DNA of 60,877 bases from Opitutales bacterium (GCA_020831525.1 JAFIGH010000019.1:1-60877), one strand, 5' to 3'. Counted from the stretch's first letter, positions 51,341-60,767 are shown. Program-made: numbers and translations. The notes: generated by a model not told the origin, from the sequence alone.

Positions 51341-52872
51341 GGTGCGGTCGGGGGAGCGAAGGGCAGGAACCGCCGCAGTTCGGTGAGCCGGTAGCCGCTG
51401 TAGGTCCCGAGTAGAAGTGTTGCGGCGAGCACGACAAGGAGCAGCTCGGGAAAGGTGTAAGTGGCGTGGCGGACCCATCCGATATTCATGCACAGGTAGG
51501 CGATGACAGCGACGAGAAGGCTGCCCCCGCCGCGCAGGAGGGCGGGCCGCGCGCCTTCCTCTTCCCACAAAATGGAGAGGCGCTCGATCGTCCATGCGAT
51601 GATAATCATGGGAAAGAAGGTCACTTTCATGCCCACGGGCAGGTCGAGGCGGTAGCTGACGAGGCTGAGGAAGGCCATCAGTCCGATGACGACGATGACG
51701 ACGGCGGACACCCGCGCGACGACGAGGAGATTGAGGTGCGAGAGAAGGGCGCGGATGGCAAGGCCGCTGCCGACGACAACAACGAAGAGAACGATGCCGG
51801 GCAGGAGCCGTGTCTCCTGAAAGGCGAGGGCTATGAGGATGGGCATGAACGTGCCCGAAGTCGTTGCCCCGACGACGTTGCGCAAGAACACGATGACGAG
51901 CGCGCCGAACGGTACGAGCATGAGGCGCTTGAAGACGTTCTGCTCCTCGATGGGGAGTTCGTAGATGGAAAAATTGATGAGCGCGGAGTCGGCCGCTTCC
52001 GCCCGTTCGCGTGCAAGCTCACCCAGCGGACGGCTTTCGCGGAGGACAGAGAAGCGCACCTGGGAGCCTTCGCCGCCGGAAAGATCGAGCAGAGAGACTC
52101 CTCCGCGTTGCCAAAGGAAAAAGTCATGCGGCTTGCCCTCCGCACCCGTCGCGGGATCGAAATACACCCACCCTTCGTTGCCGTCCCACAGCTCAAAGCC
52201 GGGAATGACGGGCTGGAAGCGCCGGCCTTCGACGAGGCGGATGCCCCTTGTCATTCGTGTGGCGATGCCTTCGGCGGCGAGGAGATCCCGCGGGAGTTGC
52301 ACCCGTGCTTCGGCATCCTGAGCGTCGCGCAGGAGCATTTCCACGTTTTGATCGCCGCCGGGGTTGTTTAGGAGGTAGAGCAGTTGCGTGGCCAAGCTGC
52401 GCGGATCGGCGGAGCGCTCCCGTGCGGCCGTGATCAGGCTCGCGGCGGCGACGCGTTGCGGTTGCTCGAAGTATGGGGGCGGAGGGTCCGCCGGTGCTTG
52501 TCCGGGTTCTTCGCCGCCCCGCTGGCGGGCGAGCTGCACGCGGTAGTAGAGGGTCTGCGGTCCTTCCGCTTCGCGGCGGGTCCACACGGCGCGGGCTTCG
52601 CCGCCGTTTTCGCTGCGGGTAAAGCCGTAGCCGGGGGACGCGAAATTTTCGCGCAGCACAGTGAATTCACGGGAAACGCGGGGAAGAGCAAACGAGGCGC
52701 GGACGGGTGCGCCCGTCCCTCTGAAGGATATCTCCGCCTCCACAGTCCAGACATCCTCCGCCCCCGCACGGGTGAGCGGGTAGCCGTAGGCTACAGATTT
52801 ATATGCCGTAAGACCGATTCCCGCGAGGGCGAGCAGTCCGCAGATCAAGTAGACCTGGAGGCGGGTCGACAT
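51337..52872 (-). CDS. inactive-transglutaminase / seven-helix membrane protein (UUP1 type)
   Basis: A 511-residue protein. An N-terminal helix (LQVYLICGLLALAGIGLTAY) and a large soluble, inactive transglutaminase-like region up to about residue 280 are followed by about seven helices (LMLVPFGALVIVFL, GTFMPILIALAFQETRLL, AVVIVVIGLMAFLSLVSYRL, SLLVAVIAYLCMNIGW and others). It matches proteins described as inactive transglutaminase fused to 7TM. It sits between the retropepsin-like lipoprotein and the RimK-like ligase with a 14-bp gap and a 4-base overlap, so the three are co-transcribed. Confidence 0.88.
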   Translation of the reverse strand: MSTRLQVYLICGLLALAGIGLTAYKSVAYGYPLTRAGAEDVWTVEAEISFRGTGAPVRASFALPRVSREFTVLRENFASPGYGFTRSENGGEARAVWTRREAEGPQTLYYRVQLARQRGGEEPGQAPADPPPPYFEQPQRVAAASLITAARERSADPRSLATQLLYLLNNPGGDQNVEMLLRDAQDAEARVQLPRDLLAAEGIATRMTRGIRLVEGRRFQPVIPGFELWDGNEGWVYFDPATGAEGKPHDFFLWQRGGVSLLDLSGGEGSQVRFSVLRESRPLGELARERAEAADSALINFSIYELPIEEQNVFKRLMLVPFGALVIVFLRNVVGATTSGTFMPILIALAFQETRLLPGIVLFVVVVGSGLAIRALLSHLNLLVVARVSAVVIVVIGLMAFLSLVSYRLDLPVGMKVTFFPMIIIAWTIERLSILWEEEGARPALLRGGGSLLVAVIAYLCMNIGWVRHATYTFPELLLVVLAATLLLGTYSGYRLTELRRFLPFAPPTAP

Positions 52873-52886
52873 GGTACCGGGCGCGG

Positions 52887-53573
52887 TTACCGTCCGTCGT
52901 CGCGGGCGTCTTCATCGGTCTGCGCGTCGTCCGGATCGACGGTGCCGGGAAGGTCGCCGCAGGGCGGGCGGCCGCTGATGAACGTCTGTTCGGAATCGAC
53001 GAGAGCGAGGCCGCGGAGGAAGCGCCGCCCGATGAGGACTTGATAGACGAAGTTGCTCCGGTCGGCGAGGGTGAACTCCGCCTTCTGGTGGATATCGCCG
53101 AGGCGTACTTCAAGTTCGACGACGGGGCGGCGGTCCGGGTCGTCCTCGTGCCGCACAATGCGAACATTGCGGGCGATGGGCCGTTCGAGGAGCACCCGTT
53201 CCTCGGTCGCTGGATCAATGATCTCGAAACGCACCCAGCGGTCGCCGTCGCGCTCGAACCGTTCCAGGTTCATGGCGTTCATCGACGAAGTGAGGGCGCC
53301 GGTGTCGAGTTTGGCTTTCATACGCACGCCCTCGGGATCGAGGCAGATCCACTCTACCCAGCCGAGCGCGTACCGTTCGTCGAGCGGAAGCTCAGCGTCG
53401 TCGCCTTCCTCTTCCGTTTGATCTGGTTCGACCGCTTCTTCGTCCGGTTGTGTGGGCTCGTCCCCTTCCGGCGGGTCGCTGACGGGCGTTTGACAGCCGG
53501 CAAGCGCGAGCAGGAGCAAAAAGAAGAAAAACCGGAGAACTCGGTTTGGATACGACGGAAAGTAACAGGCCAT
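52887..53573 (-). CDS. retropepsin-like (RimB/'ATP-dependent zinc protease') lipoprotein
   Basis: A 228-residue lipoprotein: hydrophobic signal LRFFFFLLLLALAGC (lipobox Cys27), then an acidic low-complexity spacer of about 35 residues, then the protease-like domain. D90-T-G-A (KAKLDTGALTSSMNA) is the catalytic aspartate block of the single-Asp retropepsin fold; SNFVYQVLIGRRFLRG matches the conserved C-terminal block. The lipid anchor and the spacer are unusual for a family often found in the cytosol with RimK. Confidence 0.85.
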   Translation of the reverse strand: MACYFPSYPNRVLRFFFFLLLLALAGCQTPVSDPPEGDEPTQPDEEAVEPDQTEEEGDDAELPLDERYALGWVEWICLDPEGVRMKAKLDTGALTSSMNAMNLERFERDGDRWVRFEIIDPATEERVLLERPIARNVRIVRHEDDPDRRPVVELEVRLGDIHQKAEFTLADRSNFVYQVLIGRRFLRGLALVDSEQTFISGRPPCGDLPGTVDPDDAQTDEDARDDGR

Positions 53574-53613
53574 TGTTCAGGGAGGAGGAAGTTTCGTCCC
53601 CGGAGCTGCGTTG

Positions 53614-54447
53614 TCAACCGTGCGCACCGCCGCTGCGTTCCGGGGCGGGGGGGGCGGCGAGGCGGTTGGCCACCCAACCGGCGGCGAGGAAGCCGAAGGT
53701 GCCGGTGACAAAGGCGGCGGCACCATAGCCCGTGGCACAGTCGAGTTTCATCGACCCGTCGGCGGGGCCGGGTGCGCAACCGCTTGCCGCTTGCCGCGGA
53801 TCGACGGGCAGTTCCGGGGAGAAGACGCAGGCCACGCGGAAGCGGGCGCGCTCTGCCTTTGGAAAGCCGTATTCGCGGCGAAGGATTTTGCGCAGGCGTG
53901 CCAGGAGGGGGTCGTTGTAGGCACGGCCGAGATCTTCGACGCGGACGTCCTCCGGTCTTCGCTTGCCGCCCGCCCCGCCCGCGCAAACGAGCGGAATATT
54001 GCGGCGGCGGCACTCCGCGACAAGGAAGGCCTTGTGCGGCACGCTGTCGATGGCGTCGACAATGGCGTCGAAGCCTTCGTCGAGGAAAGCCGCGCCGTTG
54101 GTCCGCGTGAAGAAGGCCTCGTGCGAATCGACGGCGCAGTCCGGTGAGATCGCGGCGATGCGTTCGCGCATGACGCCGGTCTTCGTCCGGCCCACGGTGT
54201 CGTCGAGGGCGTGGATCTGGCGGTTGATGTTGCTCTCGCAGATGTCGTCCAGGTCGACGAGCGTCAGGCTGCCGATGCCCGTGCGGGCGAGGGCTTCCGC
54301 CGCCCACGAACCCACGCCGCCGAGCCCGATGACGGCCGCGCGGGCCGCCGCCAGCCTCGCCGCGCCCGCCTCGCCGTAGAGCCGTGCCACACCGAGAAAC
54401 CGGCGGTCCGTTGTCCGCCGCTCCGTTGCGGGAAGATCCGGTTCCAC
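53614..54447 (-). CDS. tcdA: tRNA threonylcarbamoyladenosine dehydratase
   Basis: Cyclises t6A37 of tRNA to ct6A with ATP. The product (about 277 residues) has the E1-like nucleotide-binding block VIGLGGVGSWAAEALARTG, VDLDDICESNINRQIHAL, VPHKAFLVAECRRRNIPLV and CAGGAGGKRRPEDVRVEDL. The C-terminal stretch ends in a hydrophobic segment typical of TcdA. The GTG at 54447 avoids overlap with the upstream flavoprotein gene; an ATG at 54492 would overlap it by 35 bp. Confidence 0.9.
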   Translation of the reverse strand: MEPDLPATERRTTDRRFLGVARLYGEAGAARLAAARAAVIGLGGVGSWAAEALARTGIGSLTLVDLDDICESNINRQIHALDDTVGRTKTGVMRERIAAISPDCAVDSHEAFFTRTNGAAFLDEGFDAIVDAIDSVPHKAFLVAECRRRNIPLVCAGGAGGKRRPEDVRVEDLGRAYNDPLLARLRKILRREYGFPKAERARFRVACVFSPELPVDPRQAASGCAPGPADGSMKLDCATGYGAAAFVTGTFGFLAAGWVANRLAAPPAPERSGGAHG

Positions 54448-54457
54448 CGCTTCGCGT

Positions 54458-55447
54458 CTACAAGGGGCGCGTGAGCGCCTGTGCAAGAGCATATCCGCTC
54501 ATGGCCGAAGCCTCGATGCGCGGTCCGCCGAAGCCGTCCCCGCACATGCCGAGGTGATGATCCTCGTCGAGGAAGTATGTCTTGCGGAAAGGCTGCTTTT
54601 CTTTGTAGATGCGTTTCGGTTCGGTGAATCCCCAGCGGTGCGCCACCGCGTCGACGACGTCATTCTTAAGAAACGGTTTGGCGGCATTGAGTAGCACGGG
54701 AATGCGCTCTTCGTCCGGAGCGTCCCAATAGCGCTCCGCGAATTGCGGTGAGCTTGTGATCGATACCGACCCCGGGGTCGGCGAAACGCCCTTGGCCGAG
54801 TTGTCGCCGATCCAGCGAAGGACGGGGTGGTTGAGGTCCATCGCACCGGGATTGGATAGCCCCGCCGGGCCGCTGAGCTGGGCCATAACCGAGATGGCGC
54901 GGAAGTAAGTGATCCGCTCCAGCTCTTCTTCCTCGTCGAAGTCGATCTGGATGTTGCTCGTTTGAAGCAAGGTGAGGGCCTGCGGAACCGGCGCCGTGAT
55001 GACGAGGCAATCGGCCTTGTAGCTATTGTCCTTGTCCTCGCCGTATTTTCGGGCCGTGACGGTCCACTTTCCGTTCTTGAACCGGATCTTCGTCACTTTC
55101 TCGGAGAGATGGACATTCAGGTCTTTCGCCAGCTCCCGTGGAATGGTCGACATCCCGTTGACACCCACGTAGCGCATGTTGCCGAGCGCGCCTTTGTACC
55201 ACGGGCGGGCGATGCCCCGGTCCATCCAGCCCTCGACCATTTCACGGAAGATCGAGTCGCGCGTCGTGACGAACTGTGCCCCGTGGTCGAAGATGGATTT
55301 GTCGATGGTTCGCGTGGCCATACGGCCCCCGTGGTGCCGTCCTTTGTCAAGAAGGAGGACGTCCACGTGGTGGCGTTTCAAATGTGCGGCGGCAATCAGT
55401 CCACTGATTCCGGCGCCTATGATGATACAGGAATGCGGCGCATTCAT
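54458..55447 (-). CDS. FAD-dependent amine-oxidase-like (renalase-type) oxidoreductase
   Basis: A 329-residue flavoprotein. FAD-binding GAGISGLIAAAHLKRHH followed by LLLDKGRHHGGRMATR; RFAD-like C-terminus with MCGDGFGGPRIEASAMSGYA. The layout (short, GGRMATR, C-terminal GD-FGG) resembles renalase-type NAD(P)/FAD oxidoreductases. The substrate is unknown. Next upstream on the same strand is another amine-oxidase-like gene. Confidence 0.85.
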   Translation of the reverse strand: MNAPHSCIIIGAGISGLIAAAHLKRHHVDVLLLDKGRHHGGRMATRTIDKSIFDHGAQFVTTRDSIFREMVEGWMDRGIARPWYKGALGNMRYVGVNGMSTIPRELAKDLNVHLSEKVTKIRFKNGKWTVTARKYGEDKDNSYKADCLVITAPVPQALTLLQTSNIQIDFDEEEELERITYFRAISVMAQLSGPAGLSNPGAMDLNHPVLRWIGDNSAKGVSPTPGSVSITSSPQFAERYWDAPDEERIPVLLNAAKPFLKNDVVDAVAHRWGFTEPKRIYKEKQPFRKTYFLDEDHHLGMCGDGFGGPRIEASAMSGYALAQALTRPL

Positions 55448-55530
55448 AAATGATCCTTTTCTATGCTCAATCGCGTCTAGGAGACCGGCGTTTCCGGTCC
55501 GAAGAGGGAGTTTAGGTGTGTAGGCAATAT

Positions 55531-56754
55531 TCAGCCCGATGGCAAGCGCGCAATGAGGGTGCGGGCCACGGCGCGACCGGTGGCGAGGGCGCTGTTGAGT
55601 GTCGGGAGTGCGCGGTGGTCGCCGGCGATGTACAATCCGTCGTCGACGCGGAGCGGGTATGCGGCGGGCTCAAGGCTGCGCCGCGCGGGGAGTGCGGCCG
55701 GTATGTGCCGGCGGTGGATGTGCTCCCATTCCGTGGCGTGCGGGCCGAAGGCGGCGGTCAGCTCGTCATGGATGGCGCGCACGGGGTGTTCGTCGAGAGA
55801 AGTCACGGAGACGAGGTGAGTGCCGCGCGGGGCGTATCCGGGCTGCACCGCGGACGGAACAGCGATGTTGTTGATCCGGCCCTTCCCGCATAGATGGAGA
55901 TACGCCGCGTGCGGCGGCAGCGCGGAGGCGCGGAAGTGGTCGCACCAGACCCCGAAGGAGGGCGGAGCGTCGAGACCGGGCAGTAACCTGCAAGCGGCGT
56001 CGGCTTCCGTGGCCACCACGATGTTTTCGGCGCCGAGCGTTTGGCCGTCGGCGAGGATCACCGTACGCCTGTCTATTGCCGCCGCCGGTTGATTGCAGCG
56101 AATGCGATTGACCGGTAGGTGAGCGGCGAGTTGGCGGGGGATGGCTTCCATCCCTTCGGCGGGCAGCGCGGCGTCGCCTTCCGCGAACATCTTGAAGACA
56201 AAGTCGAGGAGGCGGCTGGAACGGGTGAGACCGGGATCGAGAAAGATTCCCCGGAAAAAGGGGCGGAGGAAGGATGCCAGCATTGTTTCGGAAAAGCCGC
56301 GCCTCCGTAGCGCTGACTCCGCCGTCTCTTCGGGCGCGGCGAGAATCGTGCCGACGTCCATGCCCGCAAGCTCGCGCCGCCATCCGAGGATGCTCAGCTT
56401 GTCCCGCGGTGACCCCGCCGGGCTGAACAGCGTCGGCAACAGGTCGGACGGTCGACGCGACGGGTCACCCACGCGCGTCCAACCCGCTTCTGTGCGGACG
56501 CGTGCTCCCGGCGCGAAGGCCCGGAGGGATAGCGCCTCGTAGTTGAGGAGCGCGCGGGCTTCCGGGTAGGCCGTGAGAAGCACTTGGAAGCCGTGGTCGA
56601 GCAGGAATCCGTCGGTGCAGTCTGTCTTCACGCGCCCGCCCACGCGGTCCGAGGCTTCGAAGAGCATCCAGTCGTGGTTTGCCTGTTCGAGCGCACGGGC
56701 GCAGGCAAGTCCGGACATCCCGCCGCCGATTATGATGGTCTGGCACCGGTGCAT
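55531..56754 (-). CDS. FAD-dependent amine oxidase/phytoene desaturase-like protein
   Basis: A 407-residue flavoprotein of the amine oxidase family. FAD-binding CQTIIIGGGMSGLACARALE, then LFEASDRVGGRVKTDCTDGF, and the C-terminal YIAGDHRALPTLNSALATGR with the flavin-contacting GD. The body resembles desaturase-like proteins. The ATG at 56754 (MHRCQTIIIGGG) is used; upstream in-frame codons are non-coding. Divergent from the acyltransferase gene. A GACCGG/CCGGTC hairpin lies between it and the next flavoprotein gene. Confidence 0.87.
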   Translation of the reverse strand: MHRCQTIIIGGGMSGLACARALEQANHDWMLFEASDRVGGRVKTDCTDGFLLDHGFQVLLTAYPEARALLNYEALSLRAFAPGARVRTEAGWTRVGDPSRRPSDLLPTLFSPAGSPRDKLSILGWRRELAGMDVGTILAAPEETAESALRRRGFSETMLASFLRPFFRGIFLDPGLTRSSRLLDFVFKMFAEGDAALPAEGMEAIPRQLAAHLPVNRIRCNQPAAAIDRRTVILADGQTLGAENIVVATEADAACRLLPGLDAPPSFGVWCDHFRASALPPHAAYLHLCGKGRINNIAVPSAVQPGYAPRGTHLVSVTSLDEHPVRAIHDELTAAFGPHATEWEHIHRRHIPAALPARRSLEPAAYPLRVDDGLYIAGDHRALPTLNSALATGRAVARTLIARLPSG

Positions 56755-56873
56755 GTCGGCAGGAAATACTGCGGTGGTGCGGGATTTGCAACGCGGGTGC
56801 GGCGATTCCCGTGCCGTACTGGGCCGTGCTTCTTTCGCTTGCCCGTTTTCGTCCTCTGTTCCAAGGGTGGGGC

Positions 56874-57653
56874 ATGGAAAACGGCGAAAGGGTCGCGGAA
56901 TACACCACGGAGACGGTTCAGGCGGGTTGGCTGGCCCGGGTATTCCCCAGCCTTGCTTTCTACGCAAGGGTCACGCCTGTTGTCCTGCGCAACGCCCGCG
57001 CCGCCAAGCGAGGTCGCTTCGACCGCGCCATGTGGCGCTCGGAAAGCGTCAAGGTCCTCCGCGCCTTCGAACATTGCGGTGTCCCCGTTACCTTCGAGAA
57101 CCTCGGTGTGCTGGAGGGTGTGGAGGGGCCGTGCGTCTTTGTCGGCAATCACATGAGCACTACCGAGACCTTCCTCCTTGCCGCCTTCATCGTTCCCTAC
57201 CGGCCGATCACATTCGTCGTCAAGCGGCAGCTCGTGGAGTACCCTGTCTTCAAACACATCATGCGTGCGTGCGACCCCGTCGTTGTCGGCCGGGAAAACC
57301 CCAAGGAGGATTTCCGTGTCGTCATGGAGGAGGGTTGCAAGCGCCTCGAGTCCGGAGTCTCGGTCATTGTCTTTCCGCAGCGCACGCGGTCCGCCCGCTT
57401 CTCTCCCGACGATTTCAACACCATCGGCGTCAAGCTCGCCCGCCGTGCCGGCGTGCCGGTCGTCCCCCTCGCCCTCAAAACCGACGCATGGGCCAACGGT
57501 TGCTTCATCAAGGATTTCGGACCCCTCGTCCCCGACCGCCCCGTCCATTTCGCCCTCGGCGCACCGCTCTCCTCCGCCCTACGCGACCGCGAGGCCAACC
57601 AAGCCGTCATCGATTTCATCCAAGCGAAACTCAACGACTGGACGCCCGCCTAG
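56874..57653 (+). CDS. 1-acylglycerol-3-phosphate acyltransferase-like (PlsC family)
   Basis: A 259-residue acyltransferase-fold protein probably acting in phospholipid or lipid A-like lipid synthesis. The catalytic block reads GNHMSTTETFLLAAF: His93 is followed after four residues by Glu98 rather than the canonical Asp of H-x4-D. Block II/III (FPQRTRSARFSPDDFNTIGV) has FPQRTRS in place of FPEGTRS. A good Shine-Dalgarno (AAGGGTGG) precedes ATG 56874. These changes look like a subfamily, but the family role is inferred. Confidence 0.8.
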   Translation: MENGERVAEYTTETVQAGWLARVFPSLAFYARVTPVVLRNARAAKRGRFDRAMWRSESVKVLRAFEHCGVPVTFENLGVLEGVEGPCVFVGNHMSTTETFLLAAFIVPYRPITFVVKRQLVEYPVFKHIMRACDPVVVGRENPKEDFRVVMEEGCKRLESGVSVIVFPQRTRSARFSPDDFNTIGVKLARRAGVPVVPLALKTDAWANGCFIKDFGPLVPDRPVHFALGAPLSSALRDREANQAVIDFIQAKLNDWTPA

Positions 57654-57778
57654 AACGCCCACCCCTTTCCGTCTCCTCCACAACTTTAATTGCTCAAACC
57701 TAAAGCAATTATTTCATTATTTCGGGTTAAGTAATGCATGAGCGATTTTATGAGATCTATTTGTGGTTCGCTGTATAT

Positions 57779-57808
57779 CATTCCAGCGCTAGCGCTGGCG
57801 CTGGAATG
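57779..57808. repeat. perfect 11-bp inverted repeat
   Basis: CATTCCAGCGC (57779-57789) and GCGCTGGAATG (57798-57808) are perfect complements around an 8-nt loop. No U-tract follows. It lies in the plsC-menA gap and could form a strong stem or be a REP-like element. Confidence 0.8.
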
Positions 57809-57930
57809 GTGTGGCTGGGCTGAGCGGAGGACGCAACCGTCGTAACACGGCAAATCCAAAAGCAAATCGTGAGGAGGCAAAGGAGAGGGCTTGCGTGATG
57901 GGGCGGGCTCGCGTCGTTTGGAGGAGCAAA

Positions 57931-58872
57931 ATGGGCATTACCGCTAAGAATGAGAGAGTCCGGGTGCCAAGGGTTGTATGGATCCATGCGGCCCGCCCGA
58001 AAACGCTGGCGGCGGCGGTTGTTCCGGTTGGAGTCGGTTCGGCGCTGGCAGCGGCAGTGGGGCAATTCGGTGCGTTTCCCGCGTTCGTCTGCCTGCTCTT
58101 TGCGTTGCTGATTCAAGTGGGGACAAATTTCGCGAACGACTATTTTGACTTTGTCAAAGGGGCCGACACTCCCGCGCGGGTCGGTCCGGTGCGTGCGGTA
58201 GCCTCCGGGCAGGTGTCCGTCGCGGCCATGCGGCGGGTCACCGTAGCGGTCTTTGCGTGCGCCTTTTGCGTCGGTCTTTTACTGATCCCGTACGGCGGTT
58301 GGGGGCTGTTGCCGCTCGGAATCCTGTGTGTCTTATGCGGAGTTGCCTACACCGGAGGACCCTTTCCGTTTGCCTACAAGGGGCTTGGCGAGGTGTTTGT
58401 TCTGCTCTTTTTTGGCATTGTTGCGACGGGAGGGACCTTTTTCGTCCAAGCGGAAGGTTTTCCGGTGGTAGCCGGGGTACCGACGCTCTGGGCTGCCGCC
58501 TCCGCAGGGACGGGTGTTGGGTGCCTCGCCTGCACGATTCTTGTTGTGAACAACCTGCGCGACCGGTTTACGGATGCTCCCGCCGACAAGCGCACGCTCG
58601 CCGTGCGCTTCGGGCGGGGCTTTTCCGAGCTTGAATTCGTCGGCCTCGTGGTTGTCGCGATGGTAATACCGGTCGGTCTGGCACTGGTGTTTGCCCATGC
58701 CGGCCCGCTGCTGGTGTGGGTTTTGCTTCCTCTATACGCAAGGCTGTTCGTGCGCCTGCGCGTTGCGGACGCGCCTGCGGACTGGGGCCGGTTGCTCGCC
58801 GGCAGCGCGGGTACTCTAATGGCTTACGGAGCGCTTTTGGTGGTCGGATTGCTCTGGGCTTCCGTCGCCTGA
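57931..58872 (+). CDS. menA: 1,4-dihydroxy-2-naphthoate polyprenyltransferase
   Basis: A 313-residue integral membrane prenyltransferase of menaquinone synthesis. The two Asp-rich motifs are NDYFDFVKGAD and NNLRDRFTDAPADKRTLAVR; about eight to nine helices surround them. The N-terminal RPKTLAAAVVPVGVG is typical. The ATG at 57931 has a perfect GGAGG (57920-57924) at 6-nt spacing and is preferred over an upstream ATG at 57898. Confidence 0.93.
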   Translation: MGITAKNERVRVPRVVWIHAARPKTLAAAVVPVGVGSALAAAVGQFGAFPAFVCLLFALLIQVGTNFANDYFDFVKGADTPARVGPVRAVASGQVSVAAMRRVTVAVFACAFCVGLLLIPYGGWGLLPLGILCVLCGVAYTGGPFPFAYKGLGEVFVLLFFGIVATGGTFFVQAEGFPVVAGVPTLWAAASAGTGVGCLACTILVVNNLRDRFTDAPADKRTLAVRFGRGFSELEFVGLVVVAMVIPVGLALVFAHAGPLLVWVLLPLYARLFVRLRVADAPADWGRLLAGSAGTLMAYGALLVVGLLWASVA

Positions 58873-58958
58873 TCGGAGGGCGGCCTGAGAGGTGCGGAAT
58901 GATTCATCCGCCCGTGCGTGGACGCGCCGCGGTAATGCCGTTTGATTCCGGAAGCGGT

Positions 58959-59285
<327 letters not shown>

Positions 59286-59339
59286 AGTCTTGTCTTGTGT
59301 GTAATTCCTGAAAGGGGGAGGAGGCGCGGCACACGCGCG

Positions 59340-59597
59340 CTATTCCGCCGGACGGTTTTTATGCAAAAGCTCCGCGATCTCTGATGGATCGGATTCTTCA
59401 AGCTCGCGGCCGCGTTTCTTCAGGTCCTCAAACGTCTTGATCAGCGTCTCCGTCATCTTGCCGTGCGTATCCTCGGATCCTCCGACGACCGAGAACTTTT
59501 CCGCGCGGGTGATGCGCTTGTGTCCGTCGTCGTTGTCAAGGCCGAGCCCGAGGATGTGAGTCCGGATGCGGGTATCTTTGCTTTCAACGGGTCGCAT
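59340..59597 (-). CDS. small hypothetical protein
   Basis: About 85 residues, MRPVESKDTRIRTHILGLGL then DNDDGHKRITRAEKFSVVGG and KTFEDLKKRGRELEESDPSE. No known domain; mixed beta strand and charged helix. The ATG at 59597 is used; the upstream frame to 59870 lies opposite the glycosyltransferase region and has no homology. It lies just upstream of trxA and may be co-transcribed. The style is common in verrucomicrobial genomes. Confidence 0.65.
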   Translation of the reverse strand: MRPVESKDTRIRTHILGLGLDNDDGHKRITRAEKFSVVGGSEDTHGKMTETLIKTFEDLKKRGRELEESDPSEIAELLHKNRPAE

Positions 59598-59656
59598 CTC
59601 TTTACTGTCGGGGCAGGTTCTGGATTTATCAAGCACGCTGTGCCGGTCGCACCGCT

Positions 59657-60667
59657 TTACGCACACATTAGAAAATCGAGCCCCTCCCGGTAACCGTGGC
59701 CTGTGAGTGTGGCGCGGATGAGTTCGCGCGCTCCGCGCTTTCCGACGCAACCCAGGACAAACGCTTCGAGTGGCGGCGGCAGGACCGCGGGCGCGATAAC
59801 GGGGCGATTGTCCGGAAGGACGGCGCGGAGTTTTCTCGGATCGATATCCACGTATCCGGCGGGACGGCATCCGTGTTCTTCCAAATGGCGCATGCGTCTG
59901 CGGGTGCGGCGGCCCGCTCCCCAGAGCCAGAGGGGTCGATTGCCGCGAAGCTTTTCCGTCTCACGTGCGAGAAACGGCGCCTTGGTGGCGAAAAAGGCAT
60001 CCTGCGAGTAGCGGGAGTCTGTTCGCGACAGGCGGTTTGGAGGATCGTTCCAGCGCAACAGCGTTTGCGGGATTTTCTCCATCCGTACACCGCATTCGAT
60101 CCAGCGCAGCCAAAGTTCGTAGTCCTCCGGGAAGGGGCCGATCCGATAGCCGCCGTATCGCGCGGCCAGTTCGCGGCGGAACGCTACGGAAGGGTGGGCA
60201 AGCGGAGATTCTACGAAGCGGGTCAGTGAGATGTCCGCGTGAGACGTGATTGAGTTCACCCAGTCGACATAAGCAGCATACCCTGCTTGCACGCGGCGGT
60301 CTCCGCCGAACTCGACCAGAGAGGAGACGAGACCGACGCCGGGATTTGCGGCGAGGTGAGCGGCCAGCCGCTCAAGGCGGTCCGGGCTCATGCGGTCATC
60401 GGCGTCCATGCGTGCGACAACGGGTGCCCGGCATAGCTCCAAACCTGCGTTTAGCGCTGTGGCAATGCCGCCGTGCGGCATGTGCAGCACGTGGATCCGC
60501 GGATCCGCCAGGGCGGCATGGTCGAGATGCCGGGACGATCCATCCGTCGATCCGTCATCAACAAACACCGCCTCCCATTCCCGCAGCGTCTGCGCCCGCA
60601 GATCCGCAAGCACCCCTTTGAGGGAGTCCGCCGCGTTGAAGACCGGAATGAGAACGGACACGATCAC
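59657..60667 (-). CDS. GT2 glycosyltransferase with a Rossmann-like C-terminal domain
   Basis: A 336-residue protein. The GT2 catalytic domain (about 1-215) has SVLIPVFNAADSLKGVL, VFVDDGSTDGS, RMDADDRMSPDRL (DxD) and GPFPEDYELWLRWIECG (ED acceptor motif). The last 110 residues are extra: PLWLWGAGRRTRRRMRHLEE and AGYVDIDPRKLRAVL look like a Rossmann-type nucleotide fold similar to the N-domain of sugar acetyltransferases. Probably acts in surface polysaccharide synthesis. The donor sugar is unknown. Confidence 0.85.
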   Translation of the reverse strand: MIVSVLIPVFNAADSLKGVLADLRAQTLREWEAVFVDDGSTDGSSRHLDHAALADPRIHVLHMPHGGIATALNAGLELCRAPVVARMDADDRMSPDRLERLAAHLAANPGVGLVSSLVEFGGDRRVQAGYAAYVDWVNSITSHADISLTRFVESPLAHPSVAFRRELAARYGGYRIGPFPEDYELWLRWIECGVRMEKIPQTLLRWNDPPNRLSRTDSRYSQDAFFATKAPFLARETEKLRGNRPLWLWGAGRRTRRRMRHLEEHGCRPAGYVDIDPRKLRAVLPDNRPVIAPAVLPPPLEAFVLGCVGKRGARELIRATLTGHGYREGLDFLMCA

Positions 60668-60767
60668 TGTCCTCAGAGAATTCCGTCTCGTTTCGTTCTC
60701 AAGAAAATTTATAGATTTGAACTATAGAAAGATTGACGAAACGGATAGATCCGGAAATCTCACCCAT

